NCBI GenBank assembly: GCA_031291435.1 | Contig: JARLJC010000031.1 | Location: 1 to 34,181, forward strand | Reading direction: 5' to 3' | Length of the DNA: 34,181 bases | DNA from: Alphaproteobacteria bacterium | GTDB taxonomy: Bacteria > Pseudomonadota > Alphaproteobacteria > UBA9219 | Part shown: positions 9,140-17,592 of the stretch, piece by piece | Numbering within the stretch: the stretch's first letter is position 1 | Layout of the letters: each line of letters starts with the position of its first letter | Notes under the pieces: generated by a model | What the model saw: only the letters and a program-made list of their open reading frames with translations | Databases searched by the model: none | What the model was told of the DNA's origin: nothing | Made by a program: the position numbers and the translations under genes

Positions 9140-10390
9140 TTATTTATCCGCGAAAATCGCGTCATAGGCGGCCAGAAGCTTGGGCGCTTCATAAGGCCAC
9201 GCCAGTTCGCGCTCAACCCGCGCGCGCCCGAAGGCCCCCATGGATGCCCGTTTGGCGGGGTTATCGATCAGCTCGATGATCTTGTCGGCGAAGTCGAGCG
9301 CATCGTTGGCCTTGGCGTACAATGACGCCTCGCCCGCCGAGAACCGCCCTTCGGTGAGGTCGAACTGCACGATGGGTTTGCCCAGCGCCATATATTCGAC
9401 GATCTTGTTCATGGTCGATTTGTCGTTCATCGGATTGGCTTCGTCGGGATTGGCGCAGATATCGGCGGTGTTGAGAACTTCCAGCAAAGTCTGCTCGTCG
9501 GCGCGTCCGGTGAAAGTCATATAGTCACCCAGCTTCTTGGCCGCCGCCAAAGCCTTGAAATCTTCCAGCGCGGGCCCGCCGCCCACCAGAGTGAAATGAA
9601 TATCCGTGCGGCAAAGGTCATAAACAATGTGCCGCGCCGCTTCGATCAGATACTGGATGCCTTCCTGCTGGCCCATCACGCCGACATAGCCGACCAGAAA
9701 TTTCTTGCCCATGCGCAGGGCTTCCACCGGCGGAATGATTTTCAGCCGGTCGAGGCTGGGGCCGGAGCGCACGATGAAAACCTTGTCCACGGGCATGCGG
9801 CCGCGTTCGATGGCAATCTTGCGGTAACTCTGATTGGTGGCGATGGAAACGTCCGCCATGCGGAAGGTCAGTCTTTCCCAGAACAGCATGACCTTGTAGA
9901 AGAAATCGCGCCGCCCGAATTTGGCTTCGTAGAGTTCGGGTGAGATATCATGGTGATCGAACAGAAACTTCTTGCCGAACATGAATTTGAAAAAGCCGCC
10001 GATGATGAAGATATCGTCGGGCGGATTGCAGGCGTGAATGACGTCGAATCCGCGCCGCCCCATCACCCACAACGCCAGCATGAACTCCCACGCCAGACAC
10101 CAGGAATATTCCAGCAGATAGCCCAGCGCCCCCTTGGCTTCGTAAGGCAACGGGTGGCGATAGATATGAATGCCGTTCAGATATTCGTAAGTTCTTTCGT
10201 GCCCGCGCCCCTTGGGGCAGATGATGGAGACCTGATAGCCGTGCGCGGCCAGCTCGCTGGCTTCCTGCCACACGCGCCTGTCGAACGGCACCGGCAGATT
10301 CTGGACGATAATCAGCACGCGCCTGCCGTTCCGCGTCATGCGCAGGGGAGAGGCGGTGGAATGTGAAGCAAAATTCGTCATTTTATTCAT
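9140..10390 (-). CDS. Glycosyltransferase family 4 (GT-B fold)
   Basis: A 416-residue GT-B glycosyltransferase. After a non-conserved N-terminal 20 residues it starts with GRRVLIIVQNLPVPFDRRVWQEA, a pattern typical of GT4 enzymes in EPS clusters. The acceptor-side domain contains DVIHACNPPDDIFIIGG and LFDHHDISPELYEAKFG. The donor-side domain has VGYVGVMGQQEGIQYLIEA and NDKSTMNKIVEYMALGKPIV. The usual EX7E pair is reduced to a single Glu in the KIVEYMA position, as in a subgroup of GT4. It lies 7 bases after algD and 70 bases before the heparinase-like gene, in one leftward transcription unit. Substrate unknown; the adjacency to algD makes a uronic-acid transfer possible (inference). Confidence 0.9.
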   Translation of the reverse strand: MNKMTNFASHSTASPLRMTRNGRRVLIIVQNLPVPFDRRVWQEASELAAHGYQVSIICPKGRGHERTYEYLNGIHIYRHPLPYEAKGALGYLLEYSWCLAWEFMLALWVMGRRGFDVIHACNPPDDIFIIGGFFKFMFGKKFLFDHHDISPELYEAKFGRRDFFYKVMLFWERLTFRMADVSIATNQSYRKIAIERGRMPVDKVFIVRSGPSLDRLKIIPPVEALRMGKKFLVGYVGVMGQQEGIQYLIEAARHIVYDLCRTDIHFTLVGGGPALEDFKALAAAKKLGDYMTFTGRADEQTLLEVLNTADICANPDEANPMNDKSTMNKIVEYMALGKPIVQFDLTEGRFSAGEASLYAKANDALDFADKIIELIDNPAKRASMGAFGRARVERELAWPYEAPKLLAAYDAIFADK

Positions 10391-10397
10391 AACAAAA

Positions 10398-11711
10398 TTA
10401 CCAGCAGATACCGTCGTAATTCCGGTGTTCCTGCTCGATCTTCTTGATGCGCACGAGATCGATCACGCGCTGCTCGGGCTTGAGCCGCGCGGCCACCGCC
10501 GCGAATTCGGGGGCGTTGTTGCCGATCACGATAATTTCGGCATGTGCCAGAACATCTTCGATGCGATCGACCATCAAACGCTCGATATGGGGAATGATCT
10601 TGTAAATATACTCACGGTTGGCCCCGGTCAGGCGGGCCAGATTGACGTTACTGTCGTAAAGACGCAGATCGTAACCCTTGCCGATCAGCCGTTCGATCAC
10701 GTCGACCAGCGGGCTCTCGCGCAGATCGTCGGTCCCGGCCTTGAAACTGAATCCCAGAATGCCGATCGAACGTTTGCCGGTGCGCATGATCATCTCGATG
10801 CCGAGCTCGATCTGGTCGCGGTTGGACGGCAGCAACGACGACAGAAGCGGCGTCGAAACATCCATCGCCTGCGCCTTGTAAGTCAGCGCGCGCACGTCTT
10901 TCGGCAGGCACGACCCGCCGAAGGCGAAGCCGGGCCGCATGTAATAAGGCGACAGGTTTAGCTTGGTATCCTGACAGAAAATTTCCATCACTTTATGGCT
11001 GTCGATCTGCGCCGCCTTGCAGAATTTACCGATCTCATTGGCGAAGGCCACCTTGACCGCGTGCCAGGCGTTATCTGCATATTTGACCATCTCGCCGACT
11101 TCGATGCCGCAGCGGATCATGGGGCCGGGCAACCCCACATAAAGTTCCTGCACCAGATCGCCCGAATGCGGGTCGGTTTCGCCGATCACGGTTTTGGGCG
11201 GATTGCGGAAATCGTAAATCGCGGTGCCTTCGCGCAGAAATTCCGGATTGTTGCAGACGCCGAAATCCTTGCCGGCTTTTTTGCCGCTGTGTTTTTCAAG
11301 GCGGGGGATGACGATGCTTTTCATCGTGCCGGGCAGAATGGTCGAACGCACGACGACGACATGGAACGTATTTTTTTTGGCCAGCGCCGATCCTATTTCG
11401 TCGCACACTTTTTCCAGATGCACGAAATTCAGGCTGCCGTTGCGCTGGCTCGGCGTGCCGACGCAGATAAAGGTGAGGTCGGAACGGGCGATGGCCTGCG
11501 CGGCATCGGTGGTGGCGCTCATCAGGTTTTTGGCGACGGCATGCGCGGTCAGCTCGCCCAGTTCGGGCTCGACGATGGGGGCCTTGCCCGCATTCATCAG
11601 ATCGACTTTGGTCGGATTGGGATCGACGCCAATGACACTATGCCCGCGATCCGCGAGACAGGCGGCCGAGACGGATCCGACATAGCCAAGACCGAAAATA
11701 CTGATTTTCAT
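10398..11711 (-). CDS. algD: GDP-mannose 6-dehydrogenase (AlgD-like)
   Basis: It oxidises GDP-mannose to GDP-mannuronic acid with two NAD+, the committed step for mannuronate-containing polysaccharides. The 437 residues contain an N-terminal Rossmann fold (MKISIFGLGYVGSVSAACLA), a NPEFLREGTA segment, the central helical domain and the catalytic cysteine in GFAFGGSCLPKD, Cys268, the same number as in Pseudomonas AlgD as I recall it. The C-terminal domain has ILGFSFKAGTDDLRESPLV, and the protein ends in GICW, as AlgD does. Within the UDP-glucose/GDP-mannose dehydrogenase superfamily these features point to the AlgD branch rather than Ugd. A promoter-like pair lies just upstream (11735-11763). 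No other alginate-system gene (alg8, alg44) is seen, so the product is not necessarily alginate. Confidence 0.92.
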   Translation of the reverse strand: MKISIFGLGYVGSVSAACLADRGHSVIGVDPNPTKVDLMNAGKAPIVEPELGELTAHAVAKNLMSATTDAAQAIARSDLTFICVGTPSQRNGSLNFVHLEKVCDEIGSALAKKNTFHVVVVRSTILPGTMKSIVIPRLEKHSGKKAGKDFGVCNNPEFLREGTAIYDFRNPPKTVIGETDPHSGDLVQELYVGLPGPMIRCGIEVGEMVKYADNAWHAVKVAFANEIGKFCKAAQIDSHKVMEIFCQDTKLNLSPYYMRPGFAFGGSCLPKDVRALTYKAQAMDVSTPLLSSLLPSNRDQIELGIEMIMRTGKRSIGILGFSFKAGTDDLRESPLVDVIERLIGKGYDLRLYDSNVNLARLTGANREYIYKIIPHIERLMVDRIEDVLAHAEIIVIGNNAPEFAAVAARLKPEQRVIDLVRIKKIEQEHRNYDGICW

Positions 11712-11734
11712 GAATTTACCGCGCGTAGAAATAC

Positions 11735-11763
11735 ATTAAAGACCTGCGCAGTTTACCCCGCAA
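11735..11763 (-). promoter_or_regulatory. Possible internal sigma-70-type promoter for algD
   Basis: On the minus strand TTGCGG (11758-11763) is separated by exactly 17 bases from TTTAAT (11735-11740). It lies in the 56-base gap between the polymerase gene and algD. Five of six bases match at -10 and the TTG is kept at -35. It would let the last three genes of the operon be expressed independently. Confidence 0.4.
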
Positions 11764-11767
11764 CATG

Positions 11768-13099
11768 TTAAGGGCGGGTTTCGCGATGGTTAATATTCTC
11801 TAACTTTTGCAGGCGGTTGACGCATACCACGATGCCGCCAAGGAAGATGAGAATGGGGTCTTTGCGGGCAAAAGAGTTCGACGTGCTGGCGATACAGAAA
11901 TATTCGATAATCGCCAGCTGCAGCGCGGGCGACGACCCCGCCATCAGCCGCCACACGAACCCGGCCAGCCCCAGGAACCACAGCGTGAACATAAAGATGC
12001 CCAGAAACATGAACATCAGGATCCACGGATTCTCGATATCGGCGGGGTTGGCGAGGCCTTCCTGGCTGCTGATGGCGGTGATCTGGTCGCTGCTCATGCC
12101 GAACAGCAGATCGTGCGGCGACATGAAATCGATGACATGCAGCGCGACCAGCCGCGCGGTCGCGCTTTCGTCATGCAGCGAATCATAGGCCATCAGCCGC
12201 GCGCCCATCTCGCTATGCATCGCCGCGTAAATCAGCGCGACGCACAAAGCCGGAATCAGCATGACGCCGAGAACGATCAGCATCAAGCGCATCACCGTCA
12301 TGTTCTTCGACAGGAAAGATTTGCGGATGCCGATAAGGCCCAGCACCACGAGGCCCATCGCGGCAAAGCCCAGCGCCGACCGGCTGCCAAACCCGACCAG
12401 CGACACCAGCATCACCACAAAGGCGAAAGCCTTCAGCCCGGGCCGCAGCCGCAAACCCATCACGATGAACAGCGAAACGGCGGTAAAGCATGCATTGGTG
12501 AGCGGATGGCCGAGCAAAGCCGAGGCGCGGAAATAATCCTGCTGCAACACTTCCCATGACGGATCGAACGGAAAGATGCGGATATGGGTAAGCGACTCGA
12601 AAATGCCGATGACGCTGTTGACGATGGCGATCCCGGCATAGCTGTAAACAATCATCCGGCATTGCCGCAGCGTGGCATAGGAGAAAACGATGGCGCAGAT
12701 CGGTATCACGATGTGGGTGTCGATCAGCACGCCGATGCCCTCGGGGTTGCGCAGCGCCCAGTAGAAGATGATGAGGACATAGATCGCCAAGAAAATGAAG
12801 AACGCGGTTTGCCGCCGCGCAACGCGCAACAGTCCGTCGAGCGGATTGCCGCGGCTCAGAATGAGAACCAGCAGCGAGGCGATGATGAAGTAAGTGCCGG
12901 GGTGGATTTTGCCGATGGTCGGCGCGTCCTCGCTGCCGTAAGGGATGCCGATGATGTTCAGCACCGGCCCCGACAGAAGAATGCGCAGGAAAAAACCGAT
13001 GGCACAGACGATCACGGCAACCGGATAGACCTCGCCCGCCAGCGAGCGTTCCGCAGGCGGCGGGCGGTAGGAAACGACAAAGGGTTCGCGTGTATTCAT
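11768..13099 (-). CDS. EPS polymerase-like integral membrane protein (Wzy / O-antigen ligase type, possibly VpsF family)
   Basis: A 443-residue polytopic membrane protein with about 10-11 hydrophobic segments. It has the traits of the Wzy/O-antigen ligase group: an RASALLGHPLTNACF segment near residue 195, GSRSALGFAAMGLVV near 238, and a large hydrophilic loop after it. Such proteins polymerise flipped repeat units on the periplasmic face. I favour the VpsF-like branch because of the context, but cannot verify it. The start was set at 13099 because its ATG overlaps the TGA of the upstream GH5 gene by 4 bases; an open extension to 13429 is only the GH5 gene read out of frame. The N-terminus MNTREPFVVSYRPPP is then cytoplasmic. 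Confidence 0.8.
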   Translation of the reverse strand: MNTREPFVVSYRPPPAERSLAGEVYPVAVIVCAIGFFLRILLSGPVLNIIGIPYGSEDAPTIGKIHPGTYFIIASLLVLILSRGNPLDGLLRVARRQTAFFIFLAIYVLIIFYWALRNPEGIGVLIDTHIVIPICAIVFSYATLRQCRMIVYSYAGIAIVNSVIGIFESLTHIRIFPFDPSWEVLQQDYFRASALLGHPLTNACFTAVSLFIVMGLRLRPGLKAFAFVVMLVSLVGFGSRSALGFAAMGLVVLGLIGIRKSFLSKNMTVMRLMLIVLGVMLIPALCVALIYAAMHSEMGARLMAYDSLHDESATARLVALHVIDFMSPHDLLFGMSSDQITAISSQEGLANPADIENPWILMFMFLGIFMFTLWFLGLAGFVWRLMAGSSPALQLAIIEYFCIASTSNSFARKDPILIFLGGIVVCVNRLQKLENINHRETRP

Positions 13100-14265
13100 C
13101 GTGCCAGCCCCAGCGCGGTCAGCGCTTGTGGTTCGAACCGGCGCGACCCTTTTTCGGGATCGACCAGACGCACCGAACCATCGACCGGGTCGGTGCTGGT
13201 GGCGCCCACCGGCGGCGCGATGCCGCACAGATCGTCGTAATCCCACAATTCCCACGCAATGCCGTCGGCGTCGAAGGCGGCCCGCACGTCGTGAATCCAG
13301 CGATAACGCGAATCCGGATCGATATGGTTGCGCAGCACGCCGAATTCCCCGGCGATCACGCGCACATGATGGGCGTCGGCCCAGTCCTTGGCGATCTGAA
13401 TGCGCGCTTTGACATGATCGGCGTTCCACGGCGCCTGCAGATAATCGGCGAATTCGTTCTGCGCTTCGGCGAGATTGGGCGCATTGTGCAGATAGGCGGT
13501 TACCGGTTTATCGGCGAGATCGGAAGGATAGGGCAGGTTGCCGAAATAACGCACCGCTTTGCCGTCGAAGCCCATATGCACGCCCTGCAATGTGATGACG
13601 TAAGGCTCGTAAAAATGAAACGCATAGAGAATATGCGGGTCGTTGCCGGTCTCTGCGATCAGCGGTTCGAGATAAGGCAGCGCGTCGATATCCGAGCCGT
13701 GCGGCGCGCCCACGATCAGCACACGTTCGGGATCGGTGCCGTGAATAGCGGCGACGAGGCGCGAGGCCAGCCCCGTCCAGCCCGCCTCGGATTTATAATA
13801 TTGCGGCTCGTTGAGCAGTTCGAACAGCAACGCCGCATGCGAATGATCGCGGTAACGCTGATTGATGGCTTTCCATAAATCGATGAATTCGCGTTCCGCC
13901 CACGGGTAATTCTGAATCTTCGCCACGAATTCGTCACTGGGATGAATATCGAGAATGACGGGCAGTCCCGCCTGATCGGCCATCGCCAGCGCACGGTCGA
14001 GGGCGATGAAATCGATATGCGACGTGTCGCCCCCCTCCTGCGTCAGTTTGAATCCGTAATATTCGGGATTGAAAGGCAGCCGCACATGATCGAATCCCGC
14101 CGCCTTGATCTGCATGAAATCGCGGAGGAACAAAGGCTGGCGCGGCGCGTTGGCGATCCAGCCGGCAAGGTTGAGGCCGCGATGAAGAACCGGTTCCTGT
14201 TGCGCCTGTGCAGGCACAGGCAGCGCCAGCAGCAAAAGACCAACGAGCAGGCGTATGGGAAGCAT
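13096..14265 (-). CDS. Exported glycoside hydrolase family 5 (cellulase-like)
   Basis: A 389-residue periplasmic or secreted endoglycanase-like enzyme. It starts with a signal peptide (MLPIRLLVGLLLLALPVPAQA, cleavage near residue 22). The (beta/alpha)8 domain shows RGLNLAGW, DHVRLPFNPEYYG, LLFELLNEPQ with acid/base Glu153, and VIAGEFGV with nucleophile Glu307. The residues expected for a retaining GH5 are all present, so it should be active. It sits between an acyltransferase and the polymerase (15-base gap, then 4-base overlap). A hydrolase in that position usually trims the polymer or clears mis-localised chains in the periplasm, as BcsZ and AlgL do in their pathways (inference). It need not be a cellulase; the substrate is probably the polymer made here. 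Confidence 0.9.
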   Translation of the reverse strand: MLPIRLLVGLLLLALPVPAQAQQEPVLHRGLNLAGWIANAPRQPLFLRDFMQIKAAGFDHVRLPFNPEYYGFKLTQEGGDTSHIDFIALDRALAMADQAGLPVILDIHPSDEFVAKIQNYPWAEREFIDLWKAINQRYRDHSHAALLFELLNEPQYYKSEAGWTGLASRLVAAIHGTDPERVLIVGAPHGSDIDALPYLEPLIAETGNDPHILYAFHFYEPYVITLQGVHMGFDGKAVRYFGNLPYPSDLADKPVTAYLHNAPNLAEAQNEFADYLQAPWNADHVKARIQIAKDWADAHHVRVIAGEFGVLRNHIDPDSRYRWIHDVRAAFDADGIAWELWDYDDLCGIAPPVGATSTDPVDGSVRLVDPEKGSRRFEPQALTALGLAR

Positions 14266-14280
14266 CGGAATTCTCCGCCG

Positions 14281-15405
14281 TCACAATTCCTTGGGGTTGC
14301 GCAGGACGATAGCATGGGGATGGAAACGGCGCCGCACTTTCTGCAGCGGCTTTTCAAGGAAAATATGCGCGGCCCCGGCCAGCGCGAACGACCCCGCGAA
14401 GTAAATCGCCACATCCAGAGGCCCTTCCAGACCCTGCGCGTGGCCCTGCGTCCGCTCGATCAGCACCAGCACCAGATAATGGAACATATAAAGCGCATAG
14501 GACCATTGCCCGATCGTCAGTAGCAGGCGATGCTGCAAAATACGCTGGAAAAAAGCCTGCCTGCCGTAAACCAGATTGAGAAGAATGACGGCGATGCTGG
14601 CCGCCTGCAGCGTATAGCGCACCGTCTCGCGGAAATCCGGATCGCGCCATACCAGCGTGAACAGCAGCCCCGCGCCGCCAAGATAAAAGGCCACATTATT
14701 GACGAAATATTTCCGCACGAATGTGCCGCGCAGATGCAGCGCCAGCGACAGCAGCACGCCGAACAGGATGCAGTCGGCGATGCTGTCCGTCCCATGATAG
14801 ATGCGCATATCCAGCTGCGGCGTCACCCCGCATACGGCCCACGGCGCGGGCCCGTGCAGGCACAAAGCGTTGAGATGGAACCGCCACGCCAGAATGATCC
14901 CGGCCAGCGCGATCAATAGCCCCGCCAGCACTCCGAGATGCTTGCGCAACACCCAGATCAGGAACGGGAAGATAATGTAAAAATGCTCTTCGACCGCCAG
15001 CGACCAGAAAATCGGGAACGGGTTGTAGGACGGATATTCGATATAGATGTGATAATAGTTGGTCACATAAAACAGGACGCTCGCCACCTGCGCCGCCGTC
15101 ACCGTCACATTGAGCAGCAGAAGCGCCGGAATCGCCACCGCCATGAACAGCACCACGGTCGGCATCAGACGTAAAATACGGCGGATGTAAAACAGGCGGA
15201 TACTGAGATCGCCGGTGAGCTGCATTTCTTCGAGCATCAGCCGGGTGATAAGAAAGCCGCTGATGACGAAAAAGATCACCACGCCAAGCCCGCCCGGTAC
15301 GATATGCTGTAGCCCGGCATGCGAAAACAGCACCAGAAGGATGGAAACCGCCCGCATACCGTCGAGTACGGGCAGATTCCGGTCAAGTTTGGGGGAAGAG
15401 GTCAT
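14281..15405 (-). CDS. Acyltransferase 3 family protein (OafA/YrhL-like)
   Basis: A 374-residue multi-pass membrane acyltransferase with about ten membrane segments. The N-terminal DGMRAVSILLVLFSHAG has the family D-G-x-R and the catalytic His29. Then come GGLGVVIFFVISGFLIT and the FWSLAVEEHFYIIFPFL block, both hallmarks of the family. It most likely O-acetylates (or otherwise acylates) the polysaccharide, moving the acyl group from a cytoplasmic donor across the membrane. It is the first gene of the leftward six-gene EPS operon and is divergent from the export operon. The ATG at 15405 was chosen; a GTG three codons upstream (15414) is equally open. Confidence 0.92.
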   Translation of the reverse strand: MTSSPKLDRNLPVLDGMRAVSILLVLFSHAGLQHIVPGGLGVVIFFVISGFLITRLMLEEMQLTGDLSIRLFYIRRILRLMPTVVLFMAVAIPALLLLNVTVTAAQVASVLFYVTNYYHIYIEYPSYNPFPIFWSLAVEEHFYIIFPFLIWVLRKHLGVLAGLLIALAGIILAWRFHLNALCLHGPAPWAVCGVTPQLDMRIYHGTDSIADCILFGVLLSLALHLRGTFVRKYFVNNVAFYLGGAGLLFTLVWRDPDFRETVRYTLQAASIAVILLNLVYGRQAFFQRILQHRLLLTIGQWSYALYMFHYLVLVLIERTQGHAQGLEGPLDVAIYFAGSFALAGAAHIFLEKPLQKVRRRFHPHAIVLRNPKEL

Positions 15406-15482
15406 GACCTGCACTTTCTTACGAATAACGGCAATGTCCTGTAAAACCTCATCTTATCTTCATAATGGGAACAACAGTTTAA

Positions 15483-15511
15483 TTAACCATAAACTTTTTA
15501 ACGCCTATACT
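15483..15511 (+). promoter_or_regulatory. Sigma-70-type promoter of the EPS export operon
   Basis: TTAACC (15483-15488), a 17-base spacer and TATACT (15506-15511) give 4/6 and 5/6 matches to the consensus with ideal spacing. Transcription would begin near 15518 and give a leader of about 84 bases before the wza-like gene. An AT-rich TTAATTAAC (15479-15487) overlaps the -35 box and could be an operator. Confidence 0.6.
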
Positions 15512-15549
15512 GCGCTTCCACCTAGCACCATCCGTTGCTGAAACCAATT

Positions 15550-15590
15550 CCTGCCGATAGGATGCCCTACTTATAAAGTCCTGCGGCAGG
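15550..15590 (+). promoter_or_regulatory. Leader hairpin overlapping the ribosome-binding site of the wza-like gene
   Basis: CCTGCCG (15550-15556) pairs perfectly with CGGCAGG (15584-15590), with an inner AGGA/TCCT extension. The 3' arm runs into the purine-rich Shine-Dalgarno stretch aggggag (15588-15594). The fold could limit ribosome access. No known riboswitch class is recognised. Confidence 0.4.
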
Positions 15591-15601
15591 GGAGAATGTT
15601 C

Positions 15602-16339
15602 GTGAGCCAGTCTTTATCGAAAATCATCACGCTTCTTCTGGGTGGTCTGTGCCTCTGCGGGCTTGCGGCCTGCGCGCAGGATGATCGCAATTACACGCCG
15701 CTCGCCACCATTAAAGCCGATCCTCCCCCCTTGCAGATGCCAAAAACGGCTTACCGCATCGGCCCCGGCGACGAACTCGAAGTCAAATTTTTCTTCGCGC
15801 CCGAACTCAACGACAAGCTGACCGTGCGCCCCGACGGCAAGATTTCCATCATGTTCGCGCAGGATATTCAGGCCGCAGGCCTGACCGCCGACGAACTCGC
15901 CAGCGATATCCGCGCCGTGCTGGCGCCGCACGTCAAGCAGCTTGACCTCGTCGTCATCATCCGCAGCTTCGCCAGCCAGAAAGCCTATGTCGGCGGTGAA
16001 GTGTCGAAACCCGGCCCCATCGCTTTGACCGGCAACGAAACTTTGCTCGGTCTGCTGGCTTCCGCTGGCTGGGTCACGCCTGCGGGCTCCGATAAAATCG
16101 TGGTCGTGCGCCGCGACGGTTCCGGCGAAGAGAAAATTTACCCGGTCAGCCTCGCCGCACTCGAAAACGGCACCGACATGGCCCAGAATATTCCCGTGCA
16201 GGCGGGCGACCTGATCCTGGTGCCGCCTTCCTCGGCGGTGCAGTCGGATCGCTGGGTCGATCAGAATATCCGCCAGCTGATCCCGTTCTCGACCAGCGCG
16301 GGCGTTTCCTACAACTTCAACCGCACCCCGACCCAATAA
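15602..16339 (+). CDS. Polysaccharide export outer-membrane lipoprotein (Wza-like, Poly_export/SLBB)
   Basis: A 245-residue lipoprotein that should form the periplasm-to-outer-membrane export channel for the EPS. The GTG at 15602 is preferred because aggggag ends 7 bases upstream; an in-frame ATG at 15596 would leave only one base. From this start a lipoprotein signal ends in the lipobox LAAC (Cys24). The Poly_export domain begins at YRIGPGDELEVKFF (about residue 50) and has LTVRPDGKISIMFAQDI. An SLBB-type domain follows (KAYVGGEVSKPGPIAL, then LLGLLASAGWV and VQAGDLILVPPS). The C-terminal VDQNIRQLIPFSTSAGVSYNFN region is the membrane-spanning part in relatives. It is shorter than E. coli Wza (about 380). 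Its stop overlaps the next start by one base. Confidence 0.92.
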   Translation: MSQSLSKIITLLLGGLCLCGLAACAQDDRNYTPLATIKADPPPLQMPKTAYRIGPGDELEVKFFFAPELNDKLTVRPDGKISIMFAQDIQAAGLTADELASDIRAVLAPHVKQLDLVVIIRSFASQKAYVGGEVSKPGPIALTGNETLLGLLASAGWVTPAGSDKIVVVRRDGSGEEKIYPVSLAALENGTDMAQNIPVQAGDLILVPPSSAVQSDRWVDQNIRQLIPFSTSAGVSYNFNRTPTQ

Positions 16340-17592
16340 TGCGCCGCACCGCCAGCTTTGAGACGCCCAAACGCGAACTTCTGGTATTTTATTACAAATA
16401 TCGGATGCGGCTTGTGCTGGCTTTTTTGCTGCCGTTCCTGCTGAGCATCGGCATTTCCTTCGTGCCGACGCCGCGTTATGAGGCGGACAGCACTTTGGTC
16501 GTGCGTCTCGGTTCGGAATATGTCTATCAGCCTGAAATCGGCAGCACCAACAGCAGCAGCGCCTCGCCGATCCCCTTCGACCGCGACCAGATTTACAAGG
16601 CCGAAGTCGCCATCCTGAGCAGTTATGATCTGCATCAGCAGGTGATCGAAAGCGTCGGCCTCGACCACATGTATCCGCCCGGCAAACCAGGTCTTTTGCA
16701 CCGCATCGTGCAGCCGCTGCGCGGCTGGGCGCTCGATATGCTCAATAATATGGTCGATGACGATGCCGCGGAACCGGCCGCGAGTTTGCGCAAGATACTC
16801 GATACGTCCGACAGCGCCGGCAATCTCAGCGACGAGGAAAAAACCCGCCGCCGCCTCGCCATCGCCGTGCAGCTTTTCGAGCACGATCTCAATATCTCGC
16901 TGGGCAAGGAATCGTCGGTGATCAGCCTCGCTTTCCACCACAAAGATCGCGACGTCGCCGTGACCGCGCTCAACACGCTGATCGACCTCTATCTTGAAAA
17001 ACGCAAGCAGCTCTATCTCGATACCCGCAGTACGCTCGCCAAGGAACAGGCCGAATCCATCCGCAAGCGCGCCTCGGTAGCGCAGGCTGCCGTGGAAAAC
17101 TTCAAGCGCGAGCATCAGCTTTATTCGCTCGACGCCCAGCGCGCCCAGTTGCTGGCGCAGCGCGAAGACGTCCGCAAGCAGATGATGAACGTGTCCAACA
17201 GCGGCCTCGACGACAAGCTCGCCGACATCACGCGCCAGCTCGACGCGCTCGACGCCCTCGACCGCCAGTTCAGCATGCTGCAGCACGACGTGCAGATGAC
17301 CAACGACGAATATACGCTCTATACGCACAAGCTCGACGAGGCGCAGGCCTATGACAATCTCGAACGCGATCACGCCGGCAGCGTGCGCGTGATTCAGCCG
17401 CCTGCCGCCCCGCCCGAACCCAAGCGGCTGCAGCGCATGATCATCGTCGCCGGTTTTATGCTGTCGCTGGTTTTCACGGCGCTGGTCGCCGCTTTCACGG
17501 AATTTTCGCGCAGCGGTTTCCTCACGCCCGAACGGATGGAGCATAATCTTGGTCTGCCCATCCTTGCCGCCTTGCCCCTGCGCCGCAAGTGA
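16339..17592 (+). CDS. Chain-length determinant / polysaccharide copolymerase (Wzz/PCP type) without kinase domain
   Basis: A 417-residue inner-membrane protein that sets polymer length and bridges polymerase and export channel. Membrane segment 1 is at about 23-42 (LVLAFLLPFLLSIGISFV) and segment 2 at about 367-388 (MIIVAGFMLSLVFTALVAAF), the latter after the typical proline-rich PPAAPPEPKR. Between them lies a periplasmic region with the RYEADSTLVV start of the Wzz domain and a long coiled-coil stretch (roughly 215-330, KEQAESIRKRASVAQAAVENF). The protein ends shortly after segment 2, so the autophosphorylating kinase found in Wzc is absent. A separate CpsD-like gene lies at the end of the cluster on the other strand. 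It overlaps its neighbours by 1 base upstream and 4 bases downstream, indicating tight coupling. Confidence 0.88.
   Translation: MRRTASFETPKRELLVFYYKYRMRLVLAFLLPFLLSIGISFVPTPRYEADSTLVVRLGSEYVYQPEIGSTNSSSASPIPFDRDQIYKAEVAILSSYDLHQQVIESVGLDHMYPPGKPGLLHRIVQPLRGWALDMLNNMVDDDAAEPAASLRKILDTSDSAGNLSDEEKTRRRLAIAVQLFEHDLNISLGKESSVISLAFHHKDRDVAVTALNTLIDLYLEKRKQLYLDTRSTLAKEQAESIRKRASVAQAAVENFKREHQLYSLDAQRAQLLAQREDVRKQMMNVSNSGLDDKLADITRQLDALDALDRQFSMLQHDVQMTNDEYTLYTHKLDEAQAYDNLERDHAGSVRVIQPPAAPPEPKRLQRMIIVAGFMLSLVFTALVAAFTEFSRSGFLTPERMEHNLGLPILAALPLRRK

Noticed and set aside
11768..13429. Long form of the polymerase gene with 110 extra N-terminal residues
   Set aside because: The extension is Arg/Ser-rich out-of-frame sequence of the GH5 gene; the ATG at 13099 overlaps the GH5 stop and begins the membrane protein properly.
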